Shown: positions 32,852-41,470, counted from the first letter of the stretch. The stretch: 64,000 bases of DNA from Bradyrhizobium erythrophlei (GCF_900142985.1 NZ_LT670849.1:2232001-2296000); one strand, 5' to 3'. Notes: a model not told the origin generated them from the sequence alone. A program made the numbers and translations.

Positions 32852-35019
32852 GCCTTCTTGCCCGCAATCAACGCACGGTCAATCGGCAGTCTGCGCAGCG
32901 CGATGCCGGTTGCAGCATAGATCGCGTTGCGCAACGCAGGCGGTCCCGCCGTCACGCCGGTTTCGCCGATGCCGCCGGGCGCCTCGCCGCTCTTGATGAC
33001 GTGGACATCGATCTTCGGCGTCTGGTTGATGCGCAGCATCCGGTAGTCGTTGAAATTGGATTGCTGAACCCGTCCCTTGTCGATCGTGATCTCGCCGTAA
33101 AGTGCAGCGGTCAGGCCGAAGATCAGCCCGCCCTGGAGTTGCGCGACGATGGTGTCGGGATTGACGGCAATCCCGGTATCGACCGCAGAGGTGACGCGGC
33201 GCAGATGTACTTCGCCAAGGTCGTCGACTTCCGCCTCCACCACGGTTGCGATGAAGCTGCCGAAGGATGGCTGAACGCAGACGCCACGGCCCACCCGTGC
33301 CGGCAGCGCCTCGCCCCAGCCGGATTTTTCAGCCACGAGGTTGAGCGCCGCGAGCATCCGCGGATTCTTGGCCAACATCGGCCGGCGAAATTCGACCGGA
33401 TCCTTCCCCGCCTTGCGGGCGAGTTCGTCCATGAAGCTTTCAATGGCGAACACATTGTTGTTCGGGCCGACGCCGCGCCAGAATCCTGTCGGCACCGCTG
33501 GTGGTTCGGCCCGCACATATTCGACATGGAAGTTCGGGATGTCGTAAGGCATGTCGACGGCGCTATCGATCGCATCGATGTCGATTCCTTTCTGGAACGC
33601 GGGCGGTAGCCAGCGCGCGATAACGGCCGAGCCGGAGACCTTGTACTTCCAGCCGACGATCCTGCCGTCAGACAAGGTCGCGGCAATGGTGTCGCGATAG
33701 ACCGGCCGGTAGACATCGTGCTGGATGTCCTCTTCACGGGTCCAGATCACCTTGACCGGCCCGTCGACCTGCTTGGCCACTTTGACCGCGGCAATGACCA
33801 TGTCCGGCTCGAGCTTGCGGCCGAAGCCGCCACCGAGCAGGTGATTGTAGACGGCAACTTTCTCGACCGGCAGTCCGGCCGCCTTGGCGGCCTCCGACTG
33901 CACGCGGGTCATGATCTGCGTGCCGGTCCACACTTCGCAGGAGTCGCCCTTGAAGTGAACCGTTGCATTGACCGGCTCCATCGGCGCATGCGCGAGGAAC
34001 GGCAGCTCATAGGAGGCGTCAAGGCGTTCGCCGGTCGCAAGCGCCTTGGCGATATCGCCGGTCGATTTGGCGACGGCGCCGTCTTTTTCGCTGGCGGCGC
34101 GCAAATCCTGCCAGATGTCCTTCGAGCTGATCTTCGCGTTCGGACCTTCGTCCCAATCGATCTTCAGTGCAGCGAGGCCCTTCTTCGCGGCCCACATGTG
34201 ATCGCCGACCACGGCGACGAAGTCGTCCAGCACGACGATCTTCTGCACGCCAGGAACCTTCTTCGCCGCGCTGTCGTCGACCTTGCCGACCTTGCCGCCA
34301 AACACCGGGCAAAACGCGATCGTCGCGACCTTCATGTTGGGAAGGATCGCATCGATGCCATAGACGGCCTTGCCGTTGACCTTGTCTGGCGTGTCGAACC
34401 GTTTCAGCGACTGGCCGACATAGACGAAGTCCTCAGGCTTCTTGAGCGTGAGATTCTTCGGTGGAGTCTCGCTGCTCGCCGCCCCGGCAAGTGCACCGTA
34501 AGCGAGCGTGCGTCCACTCTCCTTGTGCATCACGACGCTCTTCGACGTCGTGCAGCTTGCCGCCTCGACCTGCCATTGCTTCGCCGCGGCCTGTACCAGC
34601 ATGGACCGTGCGCCGGCGCCCGCGTTGCGCAACGCGGTCCACCACGCGCGGATCGAATTGGAATTGCCGGTGACTTGAAGCCCGAACACGGGATTGCCGT
34701 AGAGCTTGTCATTGGGCGGCGCGTGTTCGAGCGATACCTGCGACAGATCGGCGTCGAGCTCTTCCGCGAGAATCATCGCAACAGCCGTATAGACACCCTG
34801 CCCCATCTCGACCTGAGGCATCATCAGCGTCGTATGGCCGGCCTCATCGATGCGGATGAACGCGTTGGGCGCAAACTTGCCCTCTGTCACATCGGGCGGC
34901 TGCACCGGCTCGTTGACTGCTGCGCGAAGCGGGAGATGGAACGCAAACAGGAAACCCGTCGTCAAGCCGCCGGTCACCAGCGTACGGCGCGATAGGGGCA
35001 TCGTCGATGTCATGGTCAT
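32848..35019 (-). CDS. xanthine dehydrogenase-family molybdopterin-binding subunit (isoquinoline oxidoreductase beta type)
   Basis: 723-residue catalytic subunit, single-chain form of the XDH/aldehyde oxidase family. A Tat signal (PLSRRTLVTGGLTTGFLFAF) directs export after cofactor loading. Moco contacts are in PQVEMGQGVYTAVAMILAEE, GGGFGRKLEPD, GFWRGVGPNNNVFAIES and the catalytic Glu in GGIGETGVTAGPPALRNAIY. Known relatives oxidise isoquinoline, nicotinate or aldehydes; the substrate here is open. The gene is 14 bases after the 2Fe-2S subunit and overlaps the cytochrome gene, so all three are co-translated. Confidence 0.92.
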   Translation of the reverse strand: MTMTSTMPLSRRTLVTGGLTTGFLFAFHLPLRAAVNEPVQPPDVTEGKFAPNAFIRIDEAGHTTLMMPQVEMGQGVYTAVAMILAEELDADLSQVSLEHAPPNDKLYGNPVFGLQVTGNSNSIRAWWTALRNAGAGARSMLVQAAAKQWQVEAASCTTSKSVVMHKESGRTLAYGALAGAASSETPPKNLTLKKPEDFVYVGQSLKRFDTPDKVNGKAVYGIDAILPNMKVATIAFCPVFGGKVGKVDDSAAKKVPGVQKIVVLDDFVAVVGDHMWAAKKGLAALKIDWDEGPNAKISSKDIWQDLRAASEKDGAVAKSTGDIAKALATGERLDASYELPFLAHAPMEPVNATVHFKGDSCEVWTGTQIMTRVQSEAAKAAGLPVEKVAVYNHLLGGGFGRKLEPDMVIAAVKVAKQVDGPVKVIWTREEDIQHDVYRPVYRDTIAATLSDGRIVGWKYKVSGSAVIARWLPPAFQKGIDIDAIDSAVDMPYDIPNFHVEYVRAEPPAVPTGFWRGVGPNNNVFAIESFMDELARKAGKDPVEFRRPMLAKNPRMLAALNLVAEKSGWGEALPARVGRGVCVQPSFGSFIATVVEAEVDDLGEVHLRRVTSAVDTGIAVNPDTIVAQLQGGLIFGLTAALYGEITIDKGRVQQSNFNDYRMLRINQTPKIDVHVIKSGEAPGGIGETGVTAGPPALRNAIYAATGIALRRLPIDRALIAGKKA

Positions 35020-35033
35020 GGCTGCCTCCGCTT

Positions 35034-35495
35034 TTACGACTGGCGTCCGGTCGCCGCCTGCTTGATGGCGGCGCGAATCCGCACATAGGTGCCGCAGCGA
35101 CAGATGTTCCCGGCCATCGCGGCATCGATATCGGAGTCGTCGGGGTTAGGCGTGGCTGCCAGCAGCGCCGCCGCCGACATGATCTGGCCGGACTGGCAAT
35201 AGCCGCACTGAATCACCTCAAGGTCGAGCCAGGCTTTTTGTACCTTGGCGCCAGCAGGCGAGGCGCCCACACCTTCGATCGTGGTGATCGCGCGATCGCG
35301 CACCGCGCTAATCGGCAGCACGCAGGAGCGGACGGGTTTGCCGTCGATATGCACCGTGCAGGCACCGCATTGCGCGATGCCGCAGCCGAACTTCGAGCCG
35401 GTCATGCCCAGAATGTCGCGCAGGACCCAGAGCAGCGGCATATCCGCGGGGGCTTCGAAGGATTTCTGTTCGCCATTGACTTGGATCGTCAGCAT
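35034..35495 (-). CDS. 2Fe-2S-binding subunit of molybdenum hydroxylase
   Basis: 153 residues with two 2Fe-2S sites. The plant-ferredoxin type site is [17 protein letters not shown] (Cys38, Cys43, Cys46) plus Cys58; the helical type site is [16 protein letters not shown] and [15 protein letters not shown]. It transfers electrons from Moco to the cytochrome c subunit. ATG 35495 is chosen because GGAGG lies 7 bases upstream; the 6-residue longer start at 35513 has none. It is the first gene of the operon. No signal peptide, as expected for a hitchhiker of the Tat-exported large subunit. Confidence 0.93.
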   Translation of the reverse strand: MLTIQVNGEQKSFEAPADMPLLWVLRDILGMTGSKFGCGIAQCGACTVHIDGKPVRSCVLPISAVRDRAITTIEGVGASPAGAKVQKAWLDLEVIQCGYCQSGQIMSAAALLAATPNPDDSDIDAAMAGNICRCGTYVRIRAAIKQAATGRQS

Positions 35496-35513
35496 ATCTG
35501 AACCTCCGGTCAC

Positions 35514-35865
35514 TCAGCCACTACAAGACGCTCAATATCTCCCCCGTCCGCCTCCTCCCCAACAATACACCTCCGACGTCATCGTTGCCATGGCCGCTGA
35601 CGCCAAAGACGCCCGGGCGAATAGCCGGTTCCTTTGGCTGCGCGGCCCGAGCCGGCGAACGCTGCGCTCTCCCGCCTCAACGGTCGAGTGCTCGGTTTCC
35701 TGGGAGAAGACGTCGCAGGCCATCGTCCTGAGTTTTCGCGAATGCGGCCAAGCTTCGTTCGATAAGGCAAAGACCGAGGCAGCGATGTCCGATCGGGACT
35801 CGCACCCGAAAGACTAGCGGGCGAACTGCTGCGACCACCGTGCCCGCGAATTTCGCGCCAGGCGC
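35514..35865. other. intergenic stretch left of the island
   Basis: 352 bases between the molybdenum hydroxylase operon and the left island end. A 75-codon plus-strand frame (35590-35817) exists, but it has no recognisable motif and no ribosome-binding site. Open frames on the minus strand into the tRNA fragment translate the tRNA sequence itself. I see no convincing gene. The operon promoter should lie at about 35515-35560. Confidence 0.5.
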
Positions 35866-35913
35866 TGGAGCGGGCGAAGGGAATCGAACCCTCGTATGCA
35901 GCTTGGGAAGCTG
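35866..35913. repeat. left attachment site (tRNA-Gly 3' fragment)
   Basis: 48 bases identical to 44458-44505. The fragment contains the T-arm and part of the anticodon arm but no acceptor 5' strand, so it is not a functional tRNA. The sequence diverges right after AAGCTG (next base G here, C in the tRNA). Confidence 0.92.
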
Positions 35914-36735
35914 GACGTTTCCCAAGAAGCACAAAGAGTTAACAACAAAACTACCCCTAACGGCGCTCAATGCGATCAACAGCTTACATCGAAGAAGCAA
36001 AACGCAACACTTCCGACGGCAACACCTTTTCCTAAAACACGCAAGTTCGGAAAATGGGGGGACGCCTTTTCGATCATGCGCGACGTCACGTACGGGAAGC
36101 TCCGCTATATGGACCTGTACGAGCAGACCACTCTAGCCTTCATCTGGGGCCGGACCCAATATTACGGGAAAGCGTGGGAATTCATTCCGTTAAGGCATTT
36201 CATGTCGGGGGTGTGGGGGCGCGACGGGCTCTGTGTCGCGCCACGAATCCGCATTTCTGAAACGAAGCTTTTACAATCGATAAAAAGCCTCGAAGCTAAG
36301 AATTTTATCGAAGTGAACCGTACATTTCGAAAGAACCGGTATCGCATACGCACAGAAATCGAAATTGACACTCCAGATAACACCCGAAAGATCTGGGAAT
36401 ATATCATCTGGAATCAGCCCGGGCTTCTGGCGATGATGGTGGGGGAGATGGAAGATCGCAAATCTCTGCTCGATGAAACCGAGTTGCAGCATTTAGTCGG
36501 CTTGCGCGAGGTAATACGGGTTCACCAAAAAGGAGTTGTTGTGGATGGCACCCTCATGGATGAGGTAAACGCTGCCTCACTTGTAGGGCAGGGTTCTCTT
36601 GCCACTACCTCACCGGTGAAGGATCATAAGTTACCTGTTATAAATAAGAATAAGAAACCTAACATAGCACCCGCGCCGCCAAAAACGCGGCGCTTGGCTA
36701 TCAGGCCTCTAAGTTCAATGCGCAGCCGCAGCTAA
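35896..36735 (+). CDS. winged-helix-like island protein, possible replication or regulatory protein
   Basis: Open frame of 279 codons whose first ATG lies inside the att repeat; an internal ATG at 36076 (residue 61, MRDVTYGKLRYMDLYEQT) is an alternative giving 219 residues. The core AFIWGRTQYYGKAWEFIPLR, then RISETKLLQSIKSLEAKNFI and a basic wing (RTFRKNRYRIRTEIEID) looks like the helix-turn-helix of phage or plasmid replication proteins in which a recognition helix is followed by a beta hairpin. The C terminus is Lys/Pro-rich and basic. Codon use is less GC-biased than outside the island. No experimental family is recognised. Confidence 0.6.
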   Translation: MQLGKLDVSQEAQRVNNKTTPNGAQCDQQLTSKKQNATLPTATPFPKTRKFGKWGDAFSIMRDVTYGKLRYMDLYEQTTLAFIWGRTQYYGKAWEFIPLRHFMSGVWGRDGLCVAPRIRISETKLLQSIKSLEAKNFIEVNRTFRKNRYRIRTEIEIDTPDNTRKIWEYIIWNQPGLLAMMVGEMEDRKSLLDETELQHLVGLREVIRVHQKGVVVDGTLMDEVNAASLVGQGSLATTSPVKDHKLPVINKNKKPNIAPAPPKTRRLAIRPLSSMRSRS

Positions 36736-37206
36736 TTCTCGTCTTACATCTCCCATCGATACATCGAACCTCGGCGCTCTAGGAGCCGCCTGGTATGAAC
36801 TCCGACTCTTCTTCGATGTGTGAGAGGCCGAAGACTTCCGTAAGCCGTCTACCGGTGGAAAGGCCTCTACGAGGCGTTAGCGCACTCGGCCATGCGACAA
36901 AAACAAACGGGCGGGGCATAGCTGCGCCGCCCCTAAACGGGGACGTAGCTGTTCTAAACCGGCTTCACTTTTTTCTTATCGGGAACTCGGCACGCCGACC
37001 ACCATGGTCTAAGCGGGGACGGAAGCGTACGTGCGCAAGGCGACGATCGGTATCGACGACGTCTGCGGGCGACGATTAAGCACAAGCCGACCATCCCGGC
37101 AGCGCTAATGTTTAAGGTGGGTACCCTGGGCACTCGACTGTTGAGAGAAAGAAGGTTAGCAAGATGCAACCAAAAAGCGATCGGTCCAAAAGTCTAGGGT
37201 GCCGTG
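36736..37206. other. island gap with a terminator-like hairpin
   Basis: 471 bases with no convincing gene; a 94-codon plus-strand frame (36795-37079) is Arg/Ser/Pro-rich and lacks a start signal. GGGCGGGGC at 36909 and GCGCCGCCC ending at 36932 form a hairpin; on the minus strand it is followed by GTTTGTTTTTG, so it could terminate leftward transcription. Confidence 0.4.
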
Positions 37207-37734
37207 ATGATGGATTTCTCAAAGATCGAGCCCGAATTCCGTAAGGAAATTGTTCGGGGCGGTGAAGCTTATTTAGATGGTCTGGTGAAACTGGCGACGG
37301 CGGCGGATGCCCGAGCCTCAAGCCTAGCGGGCATGTATACAGCCGCCGCGACTGGTCTAATAGCTGGTGTAGTTATTGCTCTTTTTAACTTGGCGGGCAC
37401 CAACTTGTCAGCTCGCTTGCCGCTAATTTTAGGTGGCGTGGGCGCCGCCGTTTGCTTTCTCCTCGGTGCAATGCTCTGCATAAGCGCGATTCAACCCGCA
37501 GACTTTTACCTTCCGGGTTGTGAGCCTGATAATTGGAAGGAAGATATCGATACTGGCAAGAAGCTGGATGACTGTCTGGGCGAACGCGCAGGGCACATCC
37601 AAAGCGATATCGACTCAAACACCGAGGTGATTAGAAAGAATGCTCGCTTGTTCAAATGGGGCTCACGATTTGGAATCGCAGCCCCATTTGTTGGCGTTTT
37701 GATCTGGGCGATTACCCAATGCCCTGCCGGATAA
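37207..37734 (+). CDS. island membrane protein with three predicted spans
   Basis: 175 residues from the ATG at 37207 (a GTG at 37204 is also in frame). After an acidic N-terminal region (FSKIEPEFRKEIVRGGEAYL) come two close membrane helices (YTAAATGLIAGVVIALFNL; LPLILGGVGAAVCFLLGAML), a soluble middle (DNWKEDIDTGKKLDDCLGER) and a C-terminal helix (FGIAAPFVGVLIWAIT). The layout resembles small two-to-three span effectors of conflict systems, but no diagnostic motif is visible, so the role is open. It ends against the tiny lysine-rich gene on the other strand. Confidence 0.68.
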   Translation: MMDFSKIEPEFRKEIVRGGEAYLDGLVKLATAADARASSLAGMYTAAATGLIAGVVIALFNLAGTNLSARLPLILGGVGAAVCFLLGAMLCISAIQPADFYLPGCEPDNWKEDIDTGKKLDDCLGERAGHIQSDIDSNTEVIRKNARLFKWGSRFGIAAPFVGVLIWAITQCPAG

Positions 37735-37821
37735 TTATTTCTTCTTCGCCACCTTACGGGACTTCTTGGCTGTCTTCTTGACTGCGGATTTCTTAGGTCT
37801 CGGCTTACTTCGTTTAACCAC
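37735..37821 (-). CDS. 28-residue lysine-rich protein
   Basis: Too short for routine ORF calling. From GTG 37821 the frame reads VVKRSKPRPKKSAVKKTAKK then SRKVAKKK and stop. The composition is that of histone H1-like or Lys-rich tails that bind nucleic acid. GGGGG lies 7 bases upstream of the GTG. The stop abuts the stop of the convergent membrane protein gene. Whether it is translated is unproven. Confidence 0.42.
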   Translation of the reverse strand: MVKRSKPRPKKSAVKKTAKKSRKVAKKK

Positions 37822-37982
37822 GTTGCTACCCCCAATTGGATGAGGGCTCTAGCTTATCACGGGCAGCGCTTTCGCCAAGCTCAGAAGCATTTAACCGCTT
37901 GCTTGTGGTTTTTGAGTTCAACGAGGCACTCGATCCATTCACCCGTCGAGAAAATCTAGAATTGCAGTAAGGGTCCACGTCT

Positions 37983-38020
37983 GTAACGTTATTTGCAACC
38001 GACGTTGCAAACAATGTTAC
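37983..38020. promoter_or_regulatory. 38-bp palindrome before the serine recombinase gene
   Basis: GTAACGTTATTTGCAAC (37983-37999) and GTTGCAAACAATGTTAC (38004-38020) are inverted with two mismatches around CGAC. It ends 10 bases before the recombinase ATG. It could be the recombinase's own crossover or operator site. Confidence 0.8.
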
Positions 38021-38030
38021 GGGGCATTCG

Positions 38031-38723
38031 ATGACTTCAAAGCGGTATATCGCCTACTATCGGGTAAGCACCCAGCGACAGGGCAAATCCGGCCTCGGCC
38101 TAGATGCCCAACGGAAGGCGGTAAATGATCGCCTACGCGGCCTAGCTAACCCCATTGCCGAATACACCGAGGTGGAAAGCGGCAAGCGAAACGATCGCCC
38201 AAGGCTCGCGGAAGCCCTTTCGGCATGCCGTCTACATCGGGCTACCCTTATCATTGCCAAGCTTGACCGGCTCGCCCGAAACGTCGCCTTCGTCTCCAAT
38301 CTCATGGAGGCGGGTGTCGAATTTGAAGCGGTCGATTTTCCTCAAGCCAATCGGCTTACCATTCATATCCTAGCGGCCGTCGCAGAGCATGAAGCCCGGA
38401 TGATCTCGGATCGCACACGGGCGGCCTTGGCTGCGGCCAAAGTTCGGGGCGTCCGCCTCGGGGGCTTCCGCAACCGTGCAGGAACCTGCAACGACCTTGC
38501 GCGGGCGCGGGCCACAAGAACCGACAAAGCCGTTCGGCGGGCGTTCGATTTACGGACTACAATCCAAGAAATCCAGAACAACGGCGCTCACTCGCTTTGC
38601 GCTGTGGCATCCGGCCTCAATCAAAGAGGGATCACCGCACCACGTGGCGGGGTCTGGCGTGCTGCCCAGGTGAAGCGCGTACTGTCGCGGCTCGCGAAAA
38701 CAGGTCCGATCTTACCCTCATAG
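38031..38723 (+). CDS. small serine recombinase (resolvase/invertase family)
   Basis: 230 residues. The catalytic domain begins YIAYYRVSTQRQGKSGLGLD with nucleophile Ser13; the further active-site residues are in TLIIAKLDRLARNVAFVSN and AEHEARMISDRTRAALAAAK. The C-terminal helix-turn-helix region AVASGLNQRGITAPRGGVWR AAQVKRVL matches the short recombinase DNA-binding domain, but the large zinc-ribbon/coiled-coil of the big phage serine integrases is absent. GGGG lies 6-9 bases before ATG 38031. It may resolve dimers, invert DNA or move the repeat-flanked genes further right; the last is speculation. Confidence 0.92.
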   Translation: MTSKRYIAYYRVSTQRQGKSGLGLDAQRKAVNDRLRGLANPIAEYTEVESGKRNDRPRLAEALSACRLHRATLIIAKLDRLARNVAFVSNLMEAGVEFEAVDFPQANRLTIHILAAVAEHEARMISDRTRAALAAAKVRGVRLGGFRNRAGTCNDLARARATRTDKAVRRAFDLRTTIQEIQNNGAHSLCAVASGLNQRGITAPRGGVWRAAQVKRVLSRLAKTGPILPS

Positions 38724-38857
38724 CGGACATAGGCCGGAAGGCTCACCACTTCGCCTTTTGACCCAGAACGGACTTCATAACTCCGAACAATTTGAAGCGA
38801 TGTATTCTCAGTTTTAGAACTTGCCTCGTTCTAAGCTAACTTCGCCGGAGGCTGGCG

Positions 38858-39238
38858 ATGGTCAATGTACTGAACATTCTACAACTGCTGCTCATCGTCA
38901 TAGCATTCGCGTGGATTAGCGCTGGGATAGTTTCTGTCATCTGGTTTCTTATTCGCGCGGCGTGCCGAAAAGCAGGTTTGGCTGGCCGTTACCTGATTTT
39001 CGTACCAGCCGCCGTCTTCGCCGTTCCGGCATCACTATTTTTCATCGCAAAACTAGATCGACTTGACGCACTGGAAAGAACTTGCCGCGCCGCCTCTTTG
39101 GCGAACGCCGGTAGATTGCAAGGCGCGGCAAATGTGCATGTTCATGAGCACTATGATTTTTGGAACAAAACTTATTCGGGGAGCGCGGTTTATCCCTGGA
39201 TATCCCGTATGAAACGCCAAAAGTGTCCTTATTGCTAA
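38858..39238 (+). CDS. island membrane protein, possibly frameshifted
   Basis: 126 residues. Two hydrophobic segments (LLLIVIAFAWISAGIVSVIW and LIFVPAAVFAVPASLFFIA) and a following soluble part. GGAGG six bases before ATG 38858 supports translation. The frame ends CPYC at 39238, but an overlapping frame from 39160 reads ERGLSLDIPYETPKVSLLLT and onward to 39375 with a more protein-like composition, so a one-base slip near the GGGG at about 39178 may have split a longer protein of about 170 residues. Function unknown. Confidence 0.6.
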   Translation: MVNVLNILQLLLIVIAFAWISAGIVSVIWFLIRAACRKAGLAGRYLIFVPAAVFAVPASLFFIAKLDRLDALERTCRAASLANAGRLQGAANVHVHEHYDFWNKTYSGSAVYPWISRMKRQKCPYC

Positions 39239-39526
39239 CTTTCGAGATAGAACAGAGGGCCTATTCAGAATGGGTCCATTGCCTTTTCTTGAAAATCCCG
39301 AATACCGGCGAGCCGCCACAGTTGGACCTTCAAAACGTTCATGTCGCCGAAGGGGGCGGGCCATTGGCACAATAAAATCGAACCCGGAGTCCGTTTCTGG
39401 CACAAAGATGGGGTTATCGGCCGGCCCAGCTTGTGGATAGCTGAAGATTTTGGGTGCTGCGCTTCAGGCTGATGGTGAAACGAGGTCCGTGGTAACGGCC
39501 TCAAGCATCAGAAGGAGAAGCGCAGC

Positions 39527-40558
39527 ATGGACCATTTTGCTGGATTGGACGTATCGGTCAAGGAGACAAGTGTCTGCATTGTGGATGACACGGGCAGGAT
39601 CGCGAAGGAATTAAGGGTAGCAAGCGAGCCAGACGCTCTGCTGCGGGTTCTGGGGAACCCGGCCTACCGTTTCAAGCGGATCGGATTGGAGGCTGGGCCG
39701 CTGTCGCAATGGCTTTTCGGTGCGCTTGCCGAAGCAGGCTTGCCTGTGATCTGTGTCGAGACGCGGCACATGCGGGCGGTTCTGAAGGCGCAGATCAACA
39801 AGACGGATCGCAACGATGCGCGCGGTATGGCCCAGATGATGCGGGCGGGGCTTTATCGCCCGGTGCATGTGAAGACGCTACGCAGTCAGAAACTGCGAGT
39901 GCTGTTGACCCATCGCAAACTGCTGCAGTCCAAGGCCATCGCCGTCGATAACGACCTGCGAGGGACTTTGCGCAACTTCGGCCTCAAGGTGGGCGTGGTA
40001 GGAACGGTGAAGTTCGAGGCGCGCATCAAGGAGCTTGTCGAAAGCTTCCCGGATCTTGCTGAGTTAGTCGAACCGCTGCTGATTGTCCGGCGGACGCTTC
40101 GTGAGCAGATCGGCATTCTTCATCGTCGCTTGCTGGCTATCGTTCGGAATGATGATGTGTGCCGGCGCCTGATGACCATCCTGGGTGTTGGTCCCGTTGT
40201 GGCGCTGACCTATCGCGCGACTGTCGACGTGCCCGCCCGCTTCCGAAACTCCAAGGCGGTGGGGGCGGTGTTTGGGCTCACGCCTTCCAGGTATCAATCA
40301 GGCGAGATTGACCGACCCGGCGCCATATCAAGGTGCGGCGACGAGATGATGCGGGCAATGCTGTACGAAGCGGCTCATATCATGCTGGTGCGTTTGGCAA
40401 AGTGGTCCTGGCTCAAGGCCTGGGCCATGAAGATCGCCAGGCACCGCGGGATGAAGAAGGCGATCGTGGCGCTGGCGCGCCGGTTGGCGGTGATCATGCA
40501 CCGCATCTGGGTTGACGGTACCGAGTTCCGATGGAGCCAGGAAGTTACAGCGGCGTGA
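39527..40558 (+). CDS. IS110-family (IS1111-like) transposase
   Basis: 343 residues with the two-domain IS110 layout: an N-terminal RuvC-like DEDD domain (FAGLDVSVKETSVCIVD, the first Asp in GLDVS; IGLEAGPLSQWL; KTDRNDARGMAQMM) and a C-terminal Tnp domain with the catalytic-Ser region (MTILGVGPVVALTYRATV, AVGAVFGLTPSRYQSGEIDR, PGAISRCGDEMMRAML). It directs recombination guided by a bridge RNA in this family. GAAGGAGAAGCGCAGC before ATG 39527 is a good ribosome-binding site. GC content is higher than in the surrounding island, pointing to a separate later insertion. Confidence 0.95.
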   Translation: MDHFAGLDVSVKETSVCIVDDTGRIAKELRVASEPDALLRVLGNPAYRFKRIGLEAGPLSQWLFGALAEAGLPVICVETRHMRAVLKAQINKTDRNDARGMAQMMRAGLYRPVHVKTLRSQKLRVLLTHRKLLQSKAIAVDNDLRGTLRNFGLKVGVVGTVKFEARIKELVESFPDLAELVEPLLIVRRTLREQIGILHRRLLAIVRNDDVCRRLMTILGVGPVVALTYRATVDVPARFRNSKAVGAVFGLTPSRYQSGEIDRPGAISRCGDEMMRAMLYEAAHIMLVRLAKWSWLKAWAMKIARHRGMKKAIVALARRLAVIMHRIWVDGTEFRWSQEVTAA

Positions 40559-40835
40559 GGACTAGCAGGATTAAACGCGATAGGAGGACACTCGAGCTCC
40601 ACCGAGCGGTGGAATGATGTCCCTCGCGGGACGATGGATGAGGTGAGTTCGTATGTCCGCTTGGACCCACTGTCTGTAAGACGGCAAGGCCGCCCCAAAG
40701 ATTGTTCCACCTCGTCTTCGAATCCCATACTGGAAGGGCCTTGGTGCCGATTCCGAAGAGAAGCACGAGCCCGTGGGCGACACCAACACCGCAAACATGG
40801 ATAGTCTGAAAGTGCTTGACCCCTAACGGCCGATT
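40559..40835 (+). ncRNA. candidate bridge-RNA region of the IS110 element
   Basis: Non-coding tail after the transposase. Perfect hairpins follow each other: CCACCG-ag-CGGTGG (40599-40612), GTCCC-tcgc-GGGAC (40619-40632) and GTCT-gtaAGAC at 40672-40682. IS1111-type elements encode their bridge RNA in the downstream end, which fits. No open frame of interest covers it. The RNA itself is an inference from position and folding. Confidence 0.45.
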
Positions 40836-40901
40836 AGAGAAGCGGACATGGCACGACCATCTGACGACTTCCGTTCTTCTGCCGATAGCGGACATCAATC
40901 A

Positions 40902-40926
40902 GAAGCAAAACCGAGGAGATGTAAAC
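40902..40926. repeat. 25-bp direct repeat, left copy (flanks secreted-protein gene)
   Basis: GAAGCAAAACCGAGGAGATG followed by TAAAC; the first 22 bases are identical at 41471-41492 and 24 of 25 match overall. It lies 13 bases past the stop of the enclosed gene. Confidence 0.9.
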
Positions 40927-40939
40927 GACCCATCCCGTC

Positions 40940-41428
40940 TTATTTTTTCCGTGTTGCCCGGATCATGAAATCCGTGTCTGTTCGGGATGAGGTCCAGTCG
41001 TAGCGCCCGAGCGGAATAAACTCAGGGTTCGCTTTCGCTGCGTTGACCAGTAGTAGTTTGATGAAGTCCAACCGACTATCTCTCGGCAATTCTGGGGAGA
41101 GGATCATGATCCCCGCACCGATCAGCAAGAAGGTATAGGTAGCGTCACCGCCCTGGCGTGGAAAGTTTATCTCCCACTCCACCATGTCGCGGGCTCGATT
41201 GACGTAAGTGATGGTCTTCCACGTCGTATTGGGGCTGTCCTTCTGCCGGTAGATTTGCTCGCAACGTTTGATACCAGCCTTCGATGGCTTGTCGCATTTT
41301 TCGACGGACGCAGCCTCGACGGTGGTCACCAAGAAAATGCATAAAAGCAGCAAAGCACCGAGTTTTGCTCGAAACACCTTCTCCCCGACGCGCACAATCT
41401 TGAAAACGTCATTCATGACTCGGACCAT
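40940..41428 (-). CDS. small exported island protein
   Basis: 162 residues from the ATG at 41428 (ATG 41416 and TTG 41446 are alternatives). A signal peptide (AKLGALLLLCIFLVTTVEAA) is followed by Cys-containing SVEKCDKPSKAGIKRCEQIY and a mixed alpha/beta domain with WKTITYVNRARDMVEWEINF and a second hydrophobic stretch (TYTFLLIGAGIMILSPELP). The family is not recognised; exported proteins with a Cys pair behind the signal are common accessory cargo. The gene is bracketed by 25-bp direct repeats and next to an IS110 element. Confidence 0.7.
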   Translation of the reverse strand: MVRVMNDVFKIVRVGEKVFRAKLGALLLLCIFLVTTVEAASVEKCDKPSKAGIKRCEQIYRQKDSPNTTWKTITYVNRARDMVEWEINFPRQGGDATYTFLLIGAGIMILSPELPRDSRLDFIKLLLVNAAKANPEFIPLGRYDWTSSRTDTDFMIRATRKK

Positions 41429-41470
41429 GCCACGTATCGCCGGCAACTCCTAATCGTGGTCACTTCGCCG

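Larger units (their letters stand above)
39430..40835 (+). mobile_element. IS110-family insertion sequence (ends approximate)
   Basis: Transposase gene (39527-40558) with a short 5' non-coding part and about 275 bases of structured 3' non-coding sequence, as in the IS1111 subgroup. Members of this family lack classical terminal inverted repeats and target duplications, so the ends cannot be placed exactly by eye. The transposase reads through intact. Confidence 0.8.

Noticed and set aside
35579..35932. minus-strand frame with AYEGSIPFARS-like peptide
   Set aside because: It translates the tRNA-Gly fragment of the attachment site; such peptides are a known annotation artefact.
36795..37079. 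94-codon island frame
   Set aside because: Arg/Ser/Pro composition, no ribosome-binding site and a hairpin inside; treated as gap.
37207..37734. assignment of the membrane protein as a CBASS or SLATT effector
   Set aside because: Only the span layout suggests it; no nucleotidyltransferase or other partner gene lies nearby.
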